Source of the DNA: Croceicoccus pelagius
GTDB lineage: Bacteria > Pseudomonadota > Alphaproteobacteria > Sphingomonadales > Sphingomonadaceae
Direction: 5' to 3'
DNA: 64,000 nt
Assembly (NCBI RefSeq): GCF_001661915.1
Contig: NZ_LYWY01000037.1
Location: 186,001 to 250,000 of the forward strand
Shown: piece after piece, positions 56,183-62,840 of the stretch
Layout: every line of letters begins with the position of its first letter
How positions within the stretch are numbered: position 1 is the stretch's first letter
Program-made: the position numbers and the translations under genes
The notes under the pieces: model-generated
Database searches by the model: none
What the model saw: the letters and a program-made list of their open reading frames with translations, nothing else
Told to the model about the DNA's origin: nothing

Positions 56183-56380
56183 GTGCCTGCGACACGCAAA
56201 CCCTTTGCCCTGCGGCTCGATCCGGCGCTCCATGCCGAGATCGAACGTATGGCCGCGCGCGACCTGCGTTCGGTCAACGCCGAGATCGAGTTTCTCTTGC
56301 GAGAGGCTCTTTCCCGTCGCGGGGTGAAGGTGGGGGTGAGCGAGCAGCCACGCCGTGGCCGCCCGCCCAAGGTTGATTAG
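56183..56380 (+). CDS. Arc-type ribbon-helix-helix DNA-binding protein with AT-hook-like tail
   Basis: A 65-residue protein. Residues 6-45 are a ribbon-helix-helix domain: KPFALRLDPALHAEIERMAARDLRSVNAEIEFLLREAL, where FALRLDP is the DNA-contacting strand. The C-terminal end QPRRGRPPKVD contains the RGRP core of an AT-hook, which binds AT-rich minor grooves. The start is GTG 56183, 9 bp after the SPFH stop. Its likely target is the AT-rich palindrome upstream of the operon (inference). It overlaps the convergent TerC gene by 4 nt (56377-56380). Confidence 0.87.
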   Translation: MPATRKPFALRLDPALHAEIERMAARDLRSVNAEIEFLLREALSRRGVKVGVSEQPRRGRPPKVD

Positions 56381-57360
56381 GAAGAAGGCAACTGCGCCTC
56401 TTCCCGTGTCTTCCAGAGAGAATAGGCAACACCGCTCGCAATAAGCGCAAACGTGACGCCGAGGCTGATCGCCGGCGGGAACTTGGCCCCGCCCAGCAGG
56501 AAATCGGCCACGAAGATCTTGCCGCCGATGAACACCAGGACGGCCGCCAGCGCATACTTCAGGTACGTGAAGCGATCGATCATCGCCGCCAGCGCGAAAT
56601 AAAGGGCGCGCAGGCCCAGAATGGCCATGATATTCGACGTATAGACGATGAACGTGTCGGTCGTGATCGCGAAAATCGCGGGCACGGAGTCCACGGCAAA
56701 GACAAGGTCAGCCAGGTTGATGACGACTAGGGCCAGAAACAGCGGCGTTGCGGCTCGCACCATTTTGCCGTTCGCATCGGGCACTTTCACGAAGAACTTT
56801 TGCGCGTGCAGTTCCTTTGTCACGCGCATGTGGCGGCTGATCCAGCGCACGGCAGGGTTGTTGCCGATGTCGGGATCATGGTCGGACGTGAAGAACATCT
56901 TGATGCCCGTGAACACCAGGAACGCGGCAAAGATGTAAAGCACCCAGTACGCTTCCTGCACCAGCGCCGCCCCGCCCGCGATCATCAACCCGCGCAGGAC
57001 GATTACCGCCATGATGCCCCACAACAGGGCGCGGTACTGGTATTTCGCAGGGATGGCAAAGAAGGTGAAGATCAGGCTGATGACGAAGACGTTGTCGATC
57101 GACAGCGCCTTTTCGATGAAGAAGCCGGTGTAGTACTGCATCCCCGCCTCGCCGCCCTTGGCGAACCAGACCCACACCCCGAACAGCAACGCGATGCCGA
57201 TGTAGAAGGCAGTGAGCTTCAGCGATTCGCCGATGCCCATCTCCCGGTCCTCCTTGTGCAGGATGCCAAGGTCAAAGGCGGTCAGCGCCGCGACGATGCC
57301 GAGGAAGGCGAGCCAGAACCACGCCGGTGTGCCGAGCCAGTCGGCGAAGAGGAATTCCAT
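56377..57360 (-). CDS. TerC family membrane protein (Alx-like)
   Basis: A 327-residue membrane protein with about nine helices. FDLGILHKEDREMG, EKALSIDNVFVISLIF (Asp/Asn in a membrane helix) and NLADLVFAVDSVPAIFAIT carry the conserved acidic residues of the TerC family, whose members export manganese or assist envelope metal handling. Full length. It is 14 bp downstream of a YdcH-like gene. TerC genes are often led by yybP-ykoY manganese riboswitches, but I could not find that motif core here. Confidence 0.9.
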   Translation of the reverse strand: MEFLFADWLGTPAWFWLAFLGIVAALTAFDLGILHKEDREMGIGESLKLTAFYIGIALLFGVWVWFAKGGEAGMQYYTGFFIEKALSIDNVFVISLIFTFFAIPAKYQYRALLWGIMAVIVLRGLMIAGGAALVQEAYWVLYIFAAFLVFTGIKMFFTSDHDPDIGNNPAVRWISRHMRVTKELHAQKFFVKVPDANGKMVRAATPLFLALVVINLADLVFAVDSVPAIFAITTDTFIVYTSNIMAILGLRALYFALAAMIDRFTYLKYALAAVLVFIGGKIFVADFLLGGAKFPPAISLGVTFALIASGVAYSLWKTREEAQLPSS

Positions 57361-57374
57361 CTATTCGCTCCCTG

Positions 57375-57563
57375 TCAGTGTGCAGGCATGGCGCGAATGA
57401 ACGCGGAACGGGCGGATAGCCGCGCTAGGCGGTGGCGCAGCGCGGACTTCATCAGCGTAAGGCGGGCGATTTCCTGCCGGTCTTTACGTTGGCGCTGGGC
57501 GCGGCGAAGCTGATCGTCGAGCTTCTGCAAACGCTCGAGCAGGCGGAAAAGGTGGTCGGACAT
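57375..57563 (-). CDS. YdcH/DUF465 family small protein
   Basis: A 62-residue all-helical, highly basic protein (MSDHLFRLLERLQKLDDQLRR and KDRQEIARLTLMKSALRHRLARL), matching the size and charge of YdcH/DUF465 proteins, of unknown function, which form short antiparallel coiled coils. The ribosome binding site AAAGGGAA is 6-12 nt before the ATG. Upstream gene of the terC pair. Confidence 0.82.
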   Translation of the reverse strand: MSDHLFRLLERLQKLDDQLRRAQRQRKDRQEIARLTLMKSALRHRLARLSARSAFIRAMPAH

Positions 57564-57790
57564 GTATGTTCCCTTTCGAAACGGTGGTCGTTCGATCGGG
57601 TAAGGGAGCGATGGTCCGGTTGGGTTTGCGGCGCTTCGAAGAAGGCCCGGACTGGCATCGGTCTTACCCGATGCGGTCCGACATCACGTGGCGTTCGCTG
57701 GCCATTGAGCCAGGGACGCCGCGCCAGAGGGGCCCGGTCCCGCGTTTCCGAAAATGGGGGCAAAGCGGGCCGATTGCAAGCGGCAGATTG
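57564..57790 (-). other. structured untranslated leader of ydcH-terC
   Basis: The 227-bp gap between ribA and ydcH has no gene. On the minus strand it can form at least three stems: GGCGT..ACGCC enclosing CTGGC/GCCAG near 57690-57720; CGGAC-C-GCATCGG-GTAAGA-CCGATGC-CA-GTCCG near 57642-57680; and CTTCTTCGAAG near 57630. This looks like a folded 5' leader or the 3' end of ribA plus a leader. No known riboswitch core was recognised. Confidence 0.35.
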
Positions 57791-58861
57791 CTACAAGATG
57801 TGCCCGGTCCGGTCGCGCTTGGTGTCGAGATAGCGCGCATTGTGGGGATTGGCGGGCAACTGGTGCGGCACACGCTCTGCAACGGTGACGCCCACGGCTT
57901 CCAGCGCATCGACCTTGGCAGGGTTGTTTGTCATCAGCCGAATCGCGGGAATGCCCATCAGCTCCAGCATCCGTGCCGCGACCGGAAAATCACGTGCCTC
58001 GGTCGGCAGGCCGAGCCGGTTGTTGGCATCGACCGTGTCGAATCCCTGATCCTGAAGGCGATAGGCGCGCAGCTTGTTTATAAGCCCGATCCCGCGCCCT
58101 TCCTGCCGCAGGTAGAGGAGGACGCCGTATCCGCCCTTTGCCGACTCGTCGGCCATGGCGTGAAGCGCAGCATCGAGCTGCGGGCCGCAGTCGCACTTGA
58201 GGCTGGTGAGTACGTCGCCGGTCAGACATTCGGAATGGAGCCGGACGAGCGGAGTGCGATCCGTACGCTGTTCACCCACGATCAGCGCGACGTGTTCGCG
58301 AAGGTCGTCAGGTGCGCGGAAAGCCACGATCTCGCAAGCCTCGGCGGCAGCGGTTGGCAGGTTCGCGCGGGTCTGGATGGTCAGACGGTGCGGGTCCTGA
58401 AATGCCGTCAGGTCCGCGACGTCGCAATCGACCGCGCCTTCCGCCGGTGCCGGATCGACCAGGAAGCACGGAAGCAGCCCCGCAAGCCTTGCCAGCGTCA
58501 TCGCTGCTTTCGCTGCCTCGCCCGCCATCATTGGCTCGGCAACGAACGGGCCTGCCAGCGGATGAGCCAAGTCCTGTGAAGGATCGGCCAGAGCGCGGGC
58601 GAGGGGGAGCGTGAAAGGCTCTGCCGCGCGGATCAGGACGGGCGCATCGGGCACGGCGGCTTCGCGCTGGTTGGCCAGCTTCAGCGTCGCGGCGCGGGCG
58701 GCGGATATCAGCAGGCGCGGTGCGACGGTGTTACCGCTTTCGAAGCCGGTTTCGGGGTTCAGCAGGGTCAGCACTCCGTCCGGCCCGGCCAGCCGGATCG
58801 GCCAGCCGTGGCGCAGCGCGTCGATCGCCTGCGCCGCGCGGCGGGGGTTGCCCGTGCTCAC
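57791..58861 (-). CDS. ribA: GTP cyclohydrolase II with N-terminal DHBP-synthase-like region
   Basis: A 356-residue long-form RibA that opens GTP to start riboflavin synthesis. Residues about 150-356 are the catalytic domain: zinc cysteines in HSECLTGDVLTSLKCDCGPQ, the YLRQEGRGIGLINKLRAY segment, and DANNRLGLPTEARDFPVAA. The N-terminal 140 residues resemble DHBP synthase (RibB) only weakly and lack its metal-binding EGD/H motif, so they are probably inactive. The start is GTG 58861, 11 bp after the xth stop, so the pair is co-transcribed. Confidence 0.93.
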   Translation of the reverse strand: MSTGNPRRAAQAIDALRHGWPIRLAGPDGVLTLLNPETGFESGNTVAPRLLISAARAATLKLANQREAAVPDAPVLIRAAEPFTLPLARALADPSQDLAHPLAGPFVAEPMMAGEAAKAAMTLARLAGLLPCFLVDPAPAEGAVDCDVADLTAFQDPHRLTIQTRANLPTAAAEACEIVAFRAPDDLREHVALIVGEQRTDRTPLVRLHSECLTGDVLTSLKCDCGPQLDAALHAMADESAKGGYGVLLYLRQEGRGIGLINKLRAYRLQDQGFDTVDANNRLGLPTEARDFPVAARMLELMGIPAIRLMTNNPAKVDALEAVGVTVAERVPHQLPANPHNARYLDTKRDRTGHIL

Positions 58862-58871
58862 CCGTTCACAC

Positions 58872-59663
58872 TCATAGGTCGAACTCGGTGATCAGCGGCA
58901 CGTGGTCCGAAGGCTGTTCCCACTTGCGGGTTTCTTCGACGATGCGGTGCGAAACGGATTGCGCGGCCAGATCGGGCGAGGCCCACATGTGGTCCAGCCT
59001 GCGACCCTGGTCCTTCTGACGCCAGTAGGAGCGGTAGGACCACCACGAATAGTTTCGTTCGGGCGCGGGAATGTGCTTGCGCCCCAGATCGACCCAGCCG
59101 TGCGCATCGCCCAGCTTGCCAAGCGTTTCCACTTCCAGCGGAGTGTGGCTGACGACTTTCAGCAGCGCCTTGTGATCGTAGACGTCGCATTCGAGCGGCG
59201 CGATGTTGAAGTCGCCGACCAGCAGCGTCGGACGGTCAATCTTTTCCGACCAGCGCGTCATGCGTCCAAGGAAGTCGAGCTTCTGCCCGAACTTGGGATT
59301 CACCTCGCGGTCGGCGACATCGCCACCTGCGGGGATATAGACGTTCTCGAGTATCATGCCCTTGCCCGGGCCGCCCAGTTCGACGCCGACATGGCGAGCC
59401 TCACCATTGTCCTGCCAGTCGTGGCGACTGAACTCGGTAAAGGGAATCCGGCTGACCGTGGCGACGCCGTGATAGCCTTTCTGGCCGTGCACCGCGCGGT
59501 AGGTATATCCCAGCTTCTCGAAGGCCTCGTACGGAAACAGGTGCTCTGCACACTTGATCTCCTGCAGGCAGAGGACGTCGGGCGCCTGCTCCGTCAGGAC
59601 ACGAGCGACTTGCTCCATCCGAAGGCGGACCGAATTGATGTTCCAGGTAGCGATAGAAACCAT
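58872..59663 (-). CDS. xth: exodeoxyribonuclease III
   Basis: AP endonuclease/3'-5' exonuclease of base excision repair, 263 residues. Motifs: ATWNINSVRLR (Asn), LCLQEIKC (metal-binding Glu), GDFNIAPLECDVYD (Asp/Asn), RLDHMWAS and SDHVPLI (catalytic Asp-His at the end). ATG 59663 fits the conserved start MVSIATWNINS; an upstream ATG 10 codons earlier is not needed. Transcribed with ribA. Confidence 0.96.
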   Translation of the reverse strand: MVSIATWNINSVRLRMEQVARVLTEQAPDVLCLQEIKCAEHLFPYEAFEKLGYTYRAVHGQKGYHGVATVSRIPFTEFSRHDWQDNGEARHVGVELGGPGKGMILENVYIPAGGDVADREVNPKFGQKLDFLGRMTRWSEKIDRPTLLVGDFNIAPLECDVYDHKALLKVVSHTPLEVETLGKLGDAHGWVDLGRKHIPAPERNYSWWSYRSYWRQKDQGRRLDHMWASPDLAAQSVSHRIVEETRKWEQPSDHVPLITEFDL

Positions 59664-59722
59664 GGCAATGGCAAATAGAGCGCCGCGCCCCAAAGTCCAC
59701 CGTGTGCGCCACCCAAAAACGG

Positions 59723-59756
59723 AAAAACCCCCGACCCGGGGGCAATGGGTCGAGGG
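59723..59756 (-). terminator. intrinsic terminator behind the tRNA-like RNA element
   Basis: On the minus strand CCCTCGACCC (59756-59747) pairs over 10 positions, one of them G-U, with GGGTCGGGGG (59737-59728), with a 9-nt loop, followed by five T (59727-59723). It stands 44 bp past the tRNA-like element and 60 bp before the xth start, so transcripts from the upstream lolA side or from the RNA element would stop here. Confidence 0.88.
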
Positions 59757-59799
59757 CTTCCATTCGCGTTCGTCACGCTCGGCAGGACACGTTCGCTTT

Positions 59800-59889
59800 G
59801 GTCACGAGCAACAGGGGGGAAACTCGAACCGCGTGTCCTGTGAGTTCATTTTTACGAGCGCTGTCCTGTCCATTAGATGAACGGTAACC
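59800..59889 (-). ncRNA. tRNA-like RNA element, possibly a decayed tRNA-Arg
   Basis: The 5' part reads like a tRNA: GGTTACC can pair 6 of 7 with GTGACC at the 3' end, the D-arm region GTTCATCTAATGGACAGGACA resembles the tRNA-Arg(UCU) type, and GGTTCGAGT is a T-loop. But the anticodon arm does not fold (loop would read CGTAAAA), the T stem is weak, there is no encoded CCA, and the length is 90 nt. Alternatively the segment pairs with a downstream copy: 59825-59840 against 59783-59795 (13 matches, 3-nt bulge) and cgagcg 59855-59860 against 59776-59781. A strong terminator follows. Either a tRNA pseudogene or a structured RNA. Confidence 0.35.
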
Positions 59890-59984
59890 ATTGGGTTGGG
59901 GCGGTTCATCGCCATGGCGGCACGACTGGCCGCCGGATGGACGGGAAACCTGAACGATGCACCGCCCAACCTGAACAAGCCGGC

Positions 59985-60641
59985 CTAGCGGCGGGTTCGC
60001 GGCTTCACGTCCTTGAACATGAACGTGCCGTTCGAGACCGACATGCCGTAACGCTGGTTGTCGAGCAGGATCTTGGTGACCTTGTTCTGCGCGTCGACAG
60101 AAACCCAGCCTGCCAGCTCCATGCCGCCGGGGGCCGAAGCGTTCTTTTCGAAGATCAGCGTCAGCACGCCGTATTCGGGATGCTTGGGATCTTTCACGCG
60201 GATGCTGGTCACGTCTGCATGATTGGTGGGCATCAGGGTGCCGTACTTGTTGATATCGCCGTCCGGCTGCAGCAGCGCGCCTAGCGGGCTGTTCTTGATC
60301 GGCCAGACCTGCTTCTGGTTCACTTCATAGTCCAGCATCGTCAGGCGCGAGCCGTCGGAAACGATCAGGACCGGAACGTCGCCCGAATATTCGAAGCGGA
60401 TCTTGCCGGGGCGCTTCAGCACCATCTTGCCGGTGAGTTGCTGGCCGCCACGGCCGATCTGCGTGAAGCTGGCCGTCATCGTGTTGATGGCGCGAAGCGC
60501 GGTCACGGCCTGGTCGAGTTTGTTGCCCGAAGCGGCCGCAGCCGGAACCGTCGGCGCGACAAGCGCGGCCGGTACAGCGAGAGCGAGAAGGCCGACGCCG
60601 ATGGCGCGGGCGGTCTTGCGGATAGGGTTCATCGTATTCAT
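59985..60641 (-). CDS. lolA: LolA-like outer-membrane lipoprotein carrier
   Basis: A 218-residue periplasmic carrier that takes lipoproteins from the LolCDE complex to the outer membrane. Signal peptide about 1-37 (ending PAAAAS), then the LolA fold: TMTASFTQIGRGGQQLTGKMVLKRPGKIRFEYSG, VLIVSDGSRLTMLDYEVNQ and a C-terminal strand TKILLDNQRYGMSVSNGTF. Start: ATG 60641; a second ATG three codons later is equally possible. In related genomes it usually precedes xth; here an RNA-like element with a terminator separates them. The window encodes five or more lipoproteins that would depend on this system. Confidence 0.9.
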   Translation of the reverse strand: MNTMNPIRKTARAIGVGLLALAVPAALVAPTVPAAAASGNKLDQAVTALRAINTMTASFTQIGRGGQQLTGKMVLKRPGKIRFEYSGDVPVLIVSDGSRLTMLDYEVNQKQVWPIKNSPLGALLQPDGDINKYGTLMPTNHADVTSIRVKDPKHPEYGVLTLIFEKNASAPGGMELAGWVSVDAQNKVTKILLDNQRYGMSVSNGTFMFKDVKPRTRR

Positions 60642-60811
60642 CCCGGTTCTACTACCTTTGCGGCATTGAACCCGTTGTGAACCGGGAGTGTTCCCGCCCT
60701 TAAGGTAAAACGAAGGGCAGATCGGGCGGGATGGCGGGCGGCGCAGTGGCTGCGCCCGCCTTCGAACCGCCGGAAAGCATGCAGCAGGGCAGTGCACCCC
60801 GCTGCGCAAGA

Positions 60812-60979
60812 TCACTTGATCTTGGCTTCCTTGAACTCGACGTGCTTGCGCACGACCGGGTCATACTTCCGCTGGACCATCTTCTCGGTCATGTTGCGGG
60901 GGTTCTTCTTCGTCACGTAGAAGAAACCGGTATCGGCGGTGGAGACCAGCCGGATCTTGACGGTTGCGGGCTTCGCCAT
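60812..60979 (-). CDS. rpmG: 50S ribosomal protein L33
   Basis: A 55-residue ribosomal protein: [20 protein letters not shown], then [21 protein letters not shown] and [14 protein letters not shown]. Length and sequence match L33. It has no CxxC zinc cysteines, the usual form in alphaproteobacteria. AGGAAC lies 4-9 nt before ATG 60979. Confidence 0.97.
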   Translation of the reverse strand: MAKPATVKIRLVSTADTGFFYVTKKNPRNMTEKMVQRKYDPVVRKHVEFKEAKIK

Positions 60980-61202
60980 GGCGTGTTCCTAGTAATTCCT
61001 GTAGCCGCGCGGCTGGCCGTTGAGCCTGCTACGCGAACGTTAAAACTCGCGGGTATTCGTAAGTGCGAGATTCGGAATCGCCTGACCCGTCTCGCAAAGC
61101 GTGGGCGCCTTTGCGATAAACGCCCTGCCAAGTCAACCCAAACCCGCGTTCGCAGGGCTGAAACGGCCCCTTTCGCGAGTCAGAGATGCGAACCTGCAAA
61201 CG

Positions 61203-61232
61203 AAAACGGCGCCGGGATTTCCCGGCGCCGTT
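61203..61232 (-). terminator. intrinsic terminator after the acidic lipoprotein gene
   Basis: aacggcgccggg-attt-cccggcgccgtt is a perfect 12-bp stem (61205-61216 with 61221-61232). On the minus strand it ends in TTTTCG. It stands 25 bp past the stop of the gene 61258-61503. Confidence 0.85.
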
Positions 61233-61257
61233 CGCAAGTTCGCTGTGAAGCGGAAAC

Positions 61258-61503
61258 TTATTGCGGCGTGGCGTCCATGTCGTCGGCTGCCTCTTCCATG
61301 GCATCCTTCGTTTCTTCGCCCTGCTCTTCAACGGCTTCAGCCTGCTCTTCCATGCCGGCGTCTTCCAGCGCTTCAGCAGTTGCCTCAGCAGCTTCGTCGA
61401 TGGCTTCGGCCTGGTCTTCCATCTGGTTTTCGGCCGGGCTGTCACATGCAGCGAGACCAAGGCCCAGGGCAGTAGCGGCCGCAACGGCGATAAGCTTCTT
61501 CAT
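61258..61503 (-). CDS. small acidic Ala/Glu-rich lipoprotein
   Basis: An 81-residue lipoprotein with signal peptide MKKLIAVAAATALGLGLAAC (Cys20) and an acidic helical tail built of Glu, Ala and Asp (EAIDEAAEATAEALEDAG and similar), ending in DMDATPQ. It is a near twin in layout of 34433-34684, with its own strong terminator. The ATG follows gaggaa-like GGGGAAT. Function unknown; a coat of charged helical lipoproteins is a guess. Confidence 0.8.
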   Translation of the reverse strand: MKKLIAVAAATALGLGLAACDSPAENQMEDQAEAIDEAAEATAEALEDAGMEEQAEAVEEQGEETKDAMEEAADDMDATPQ

Positions 61504-61579
61504 AATGTATTCCCCTTCACAAAATTCTGGGGCGACAGCAGGCTGCCGCCCCATAGGTACTTCCGTCTAAATGCCGATT

Positions 61580-61834
61580 TTAGCGAACGGTTCCACGACG
61601 AAACAGATTAACGATCGCAAGGAGCACGACGGCGCCAAGGAACGAGAACAGCAGGGCCGAGAGGCTGAAGCCGTTCATGATAGTGTCGCCACCGACAACG
61701 AGGCCGGCGATGAGGGCGCCGACAATGCCGACGACCACGTTCAGCAGGATGCCCTGCTGCGCATCGGTGCGCATGACGATGCTGGCGAGCCAGCCGATGA
61801 TGCCACCGACGATGATCAGAATTATGATACCCAT
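61580..61834 (-). CDS. GlsB/YeaQ/YmgE family stress-response membrane protein
   Basis: An 84-residue protein of the transglycosylase-associated family: three hydrophobic glycine-rich helices, with IIILIIVGGIIGWLASIVMR at the start, LNVVVGIVGALIAGLVVG and LLFSFLGAVVLLAIVNLFRR. Members are often induced by general stress. That agrees with the good EcfG-type promoter just upstream. Ribosome binding site GAAGGAA before ATG 61834. Confidence 0.92.
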   Translation of the reverse strand: MGIIILIIVGGIIGWLASIVMRTDAQQGILLNVVVGIVGALIAGLVVGGDTIMNGFSLSALLFSFLGAVVLLAIVNLFRRGTVR

Positions 61835-61869
61835 CGTTCGAATTCCTTCAGATTAGCGTTTGGTGAAGA

Positions 61870-61895
61870 AACGTCGATGGGTGCGCCTTGGTTCC
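61870..61895 (-). promoter_or_regulatory. EcfG (general stress response) promoter of the GlsB-type gene
   Basis: On the minus strand GGAAC (61895-61891), a 17-nt spacer and CGTT (61873-61870), an exact match to the alphaproteobacterial EcfG consensus. The predicted transcript start is about 61861, giving a leader of about 27 nt with the ribosome binding site GAAGGAA. The match and the stress-linked product support each other. Confidence 0.75.
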
Positions 61896-61950
61896 GGCGC
61901 TTGTGGAAAAGTTGGCAAGGGCCGGCCATGACCACCCCCTTTTCAGGGCG

Positions 61951-62775
61951 TTAGCCGCCTGTCGCGACGCCCAGCCAGATCAGCGCGGCGATGCCGATGA
62001 CGATCCGGTACCAGGCAAAGGGTGAGAAACCGGCCTTGGAGACATAGGCGACAAAGGCGCGGATAACGATCAGTGCGACGATGAACGACACTACGAAGCC
62101 GATCGCGATTTCGACCCAGCCGACCGTCATCGAACCTGCCGACAGGAGATCGCGGTACTGCCAGATTTCAAGCGTGGCGGCGCCAAGCATCGTCGGGATG
62201 GCGAGGAAGAAGCTGAATTCGGCGGCCGTGCGCCGTTCGATCCCCATGGCGAGCGCGCCCATGATCGTCGCGCCTGAACGGCTGACGCCGGGCACCATGG
62301 CAAGGCACTGGATGAAACCGACGCCCAGCGCCTGTTTTACCGGCAATTGTCCGATGCCGCTGGGCGGGCCTTCCTTGGCGACTTTCTCGATCACGAGGAT
62401 CGCGATGCCGCCCGCGATCAGGGCCCACGCGACAACGGATGGGCTGCCTAGCATGATGTCGATGTAGTCCTTCATCAGCAGGCCGATCACGGCCGCGGGC
62501 ATGAAGGCGACGAGCAGGTTTACGACGAACCGTATCGATTCGGGGTGGCGGTGGAGGATGCCGGTCCCGGCCGCCCAGAAAGTGCGCCGGTATTGCACCA
62601 CGACCGCCAGGATCGCACCCAGCTGGATGACGACGTTGAAGACCTTCCACTCCTCCGCATCATAACCGAACAGGGCGGATGCGAGGATCAGGTGGCCGGT
62701 CGACGAGACGGGGACGAATTCGGTGAGACCCTCGACTATACCGAGGAGGATTGCGGTCAGCGTGAGATTTTCCAT
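61951..62775 (-). CDS. uppP: undecaprenyl-diphosphatase
   Basis: Membrane phosphatase (BacA type) that recycles the lipid carrier for peptidoglycan and other polymers. The 274-residue chain has about eight helices and the two family motifs: ILLGIVEGLTEFVPVSSTGHLIL near the start and MVPGVSRSGATI in the second half, the latter with the Ser/Arg of the phosphate site. Full length. It follows the M13 peptidase gene by 65 bp and could share its transcript. Confidence 0.96.
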   Translation of the reverse strand: MENLTLTAILLGIVEGLTEFVPVSSTGHLILASALFGYDAEEWKVFNVVIQLGAILAVVVQYRRTFWAAGTGILHRHPESIRFVVNLLVAFMPAAVIGLLMKDYIDIMLGSPSVVAWALIAGGIAILVIEKVAKEGPPSGIGQLPVKQALGVGFIQCLAMVPGVSRSGATIMGALAMGIERRTAAEFSFFLAIPTMLGAATLEIWQYRDLLSAGSMTVGWVEIAIGFVVSFIVALIVIRAFVAYVSKAGFSPFAWYRIVIGIAALIWLGVATGG

Positions 62776-62840
62776 GCGCCGCGGGAGGTCGCCCGACGCT
62801 CGGCCTAAGTCAAGCCGAATGCGCCGGGCTGTCCATTACT

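Noticed and set aside
57564..57790. yybP-ykoY manganese riboswitch before terC
   Set aside because: The stem with GTAAGACCG is suggestive, but the conserved GGGGAGUA-type segment and its pairing partners are not seen, and ydcH lies between the leader and terC.
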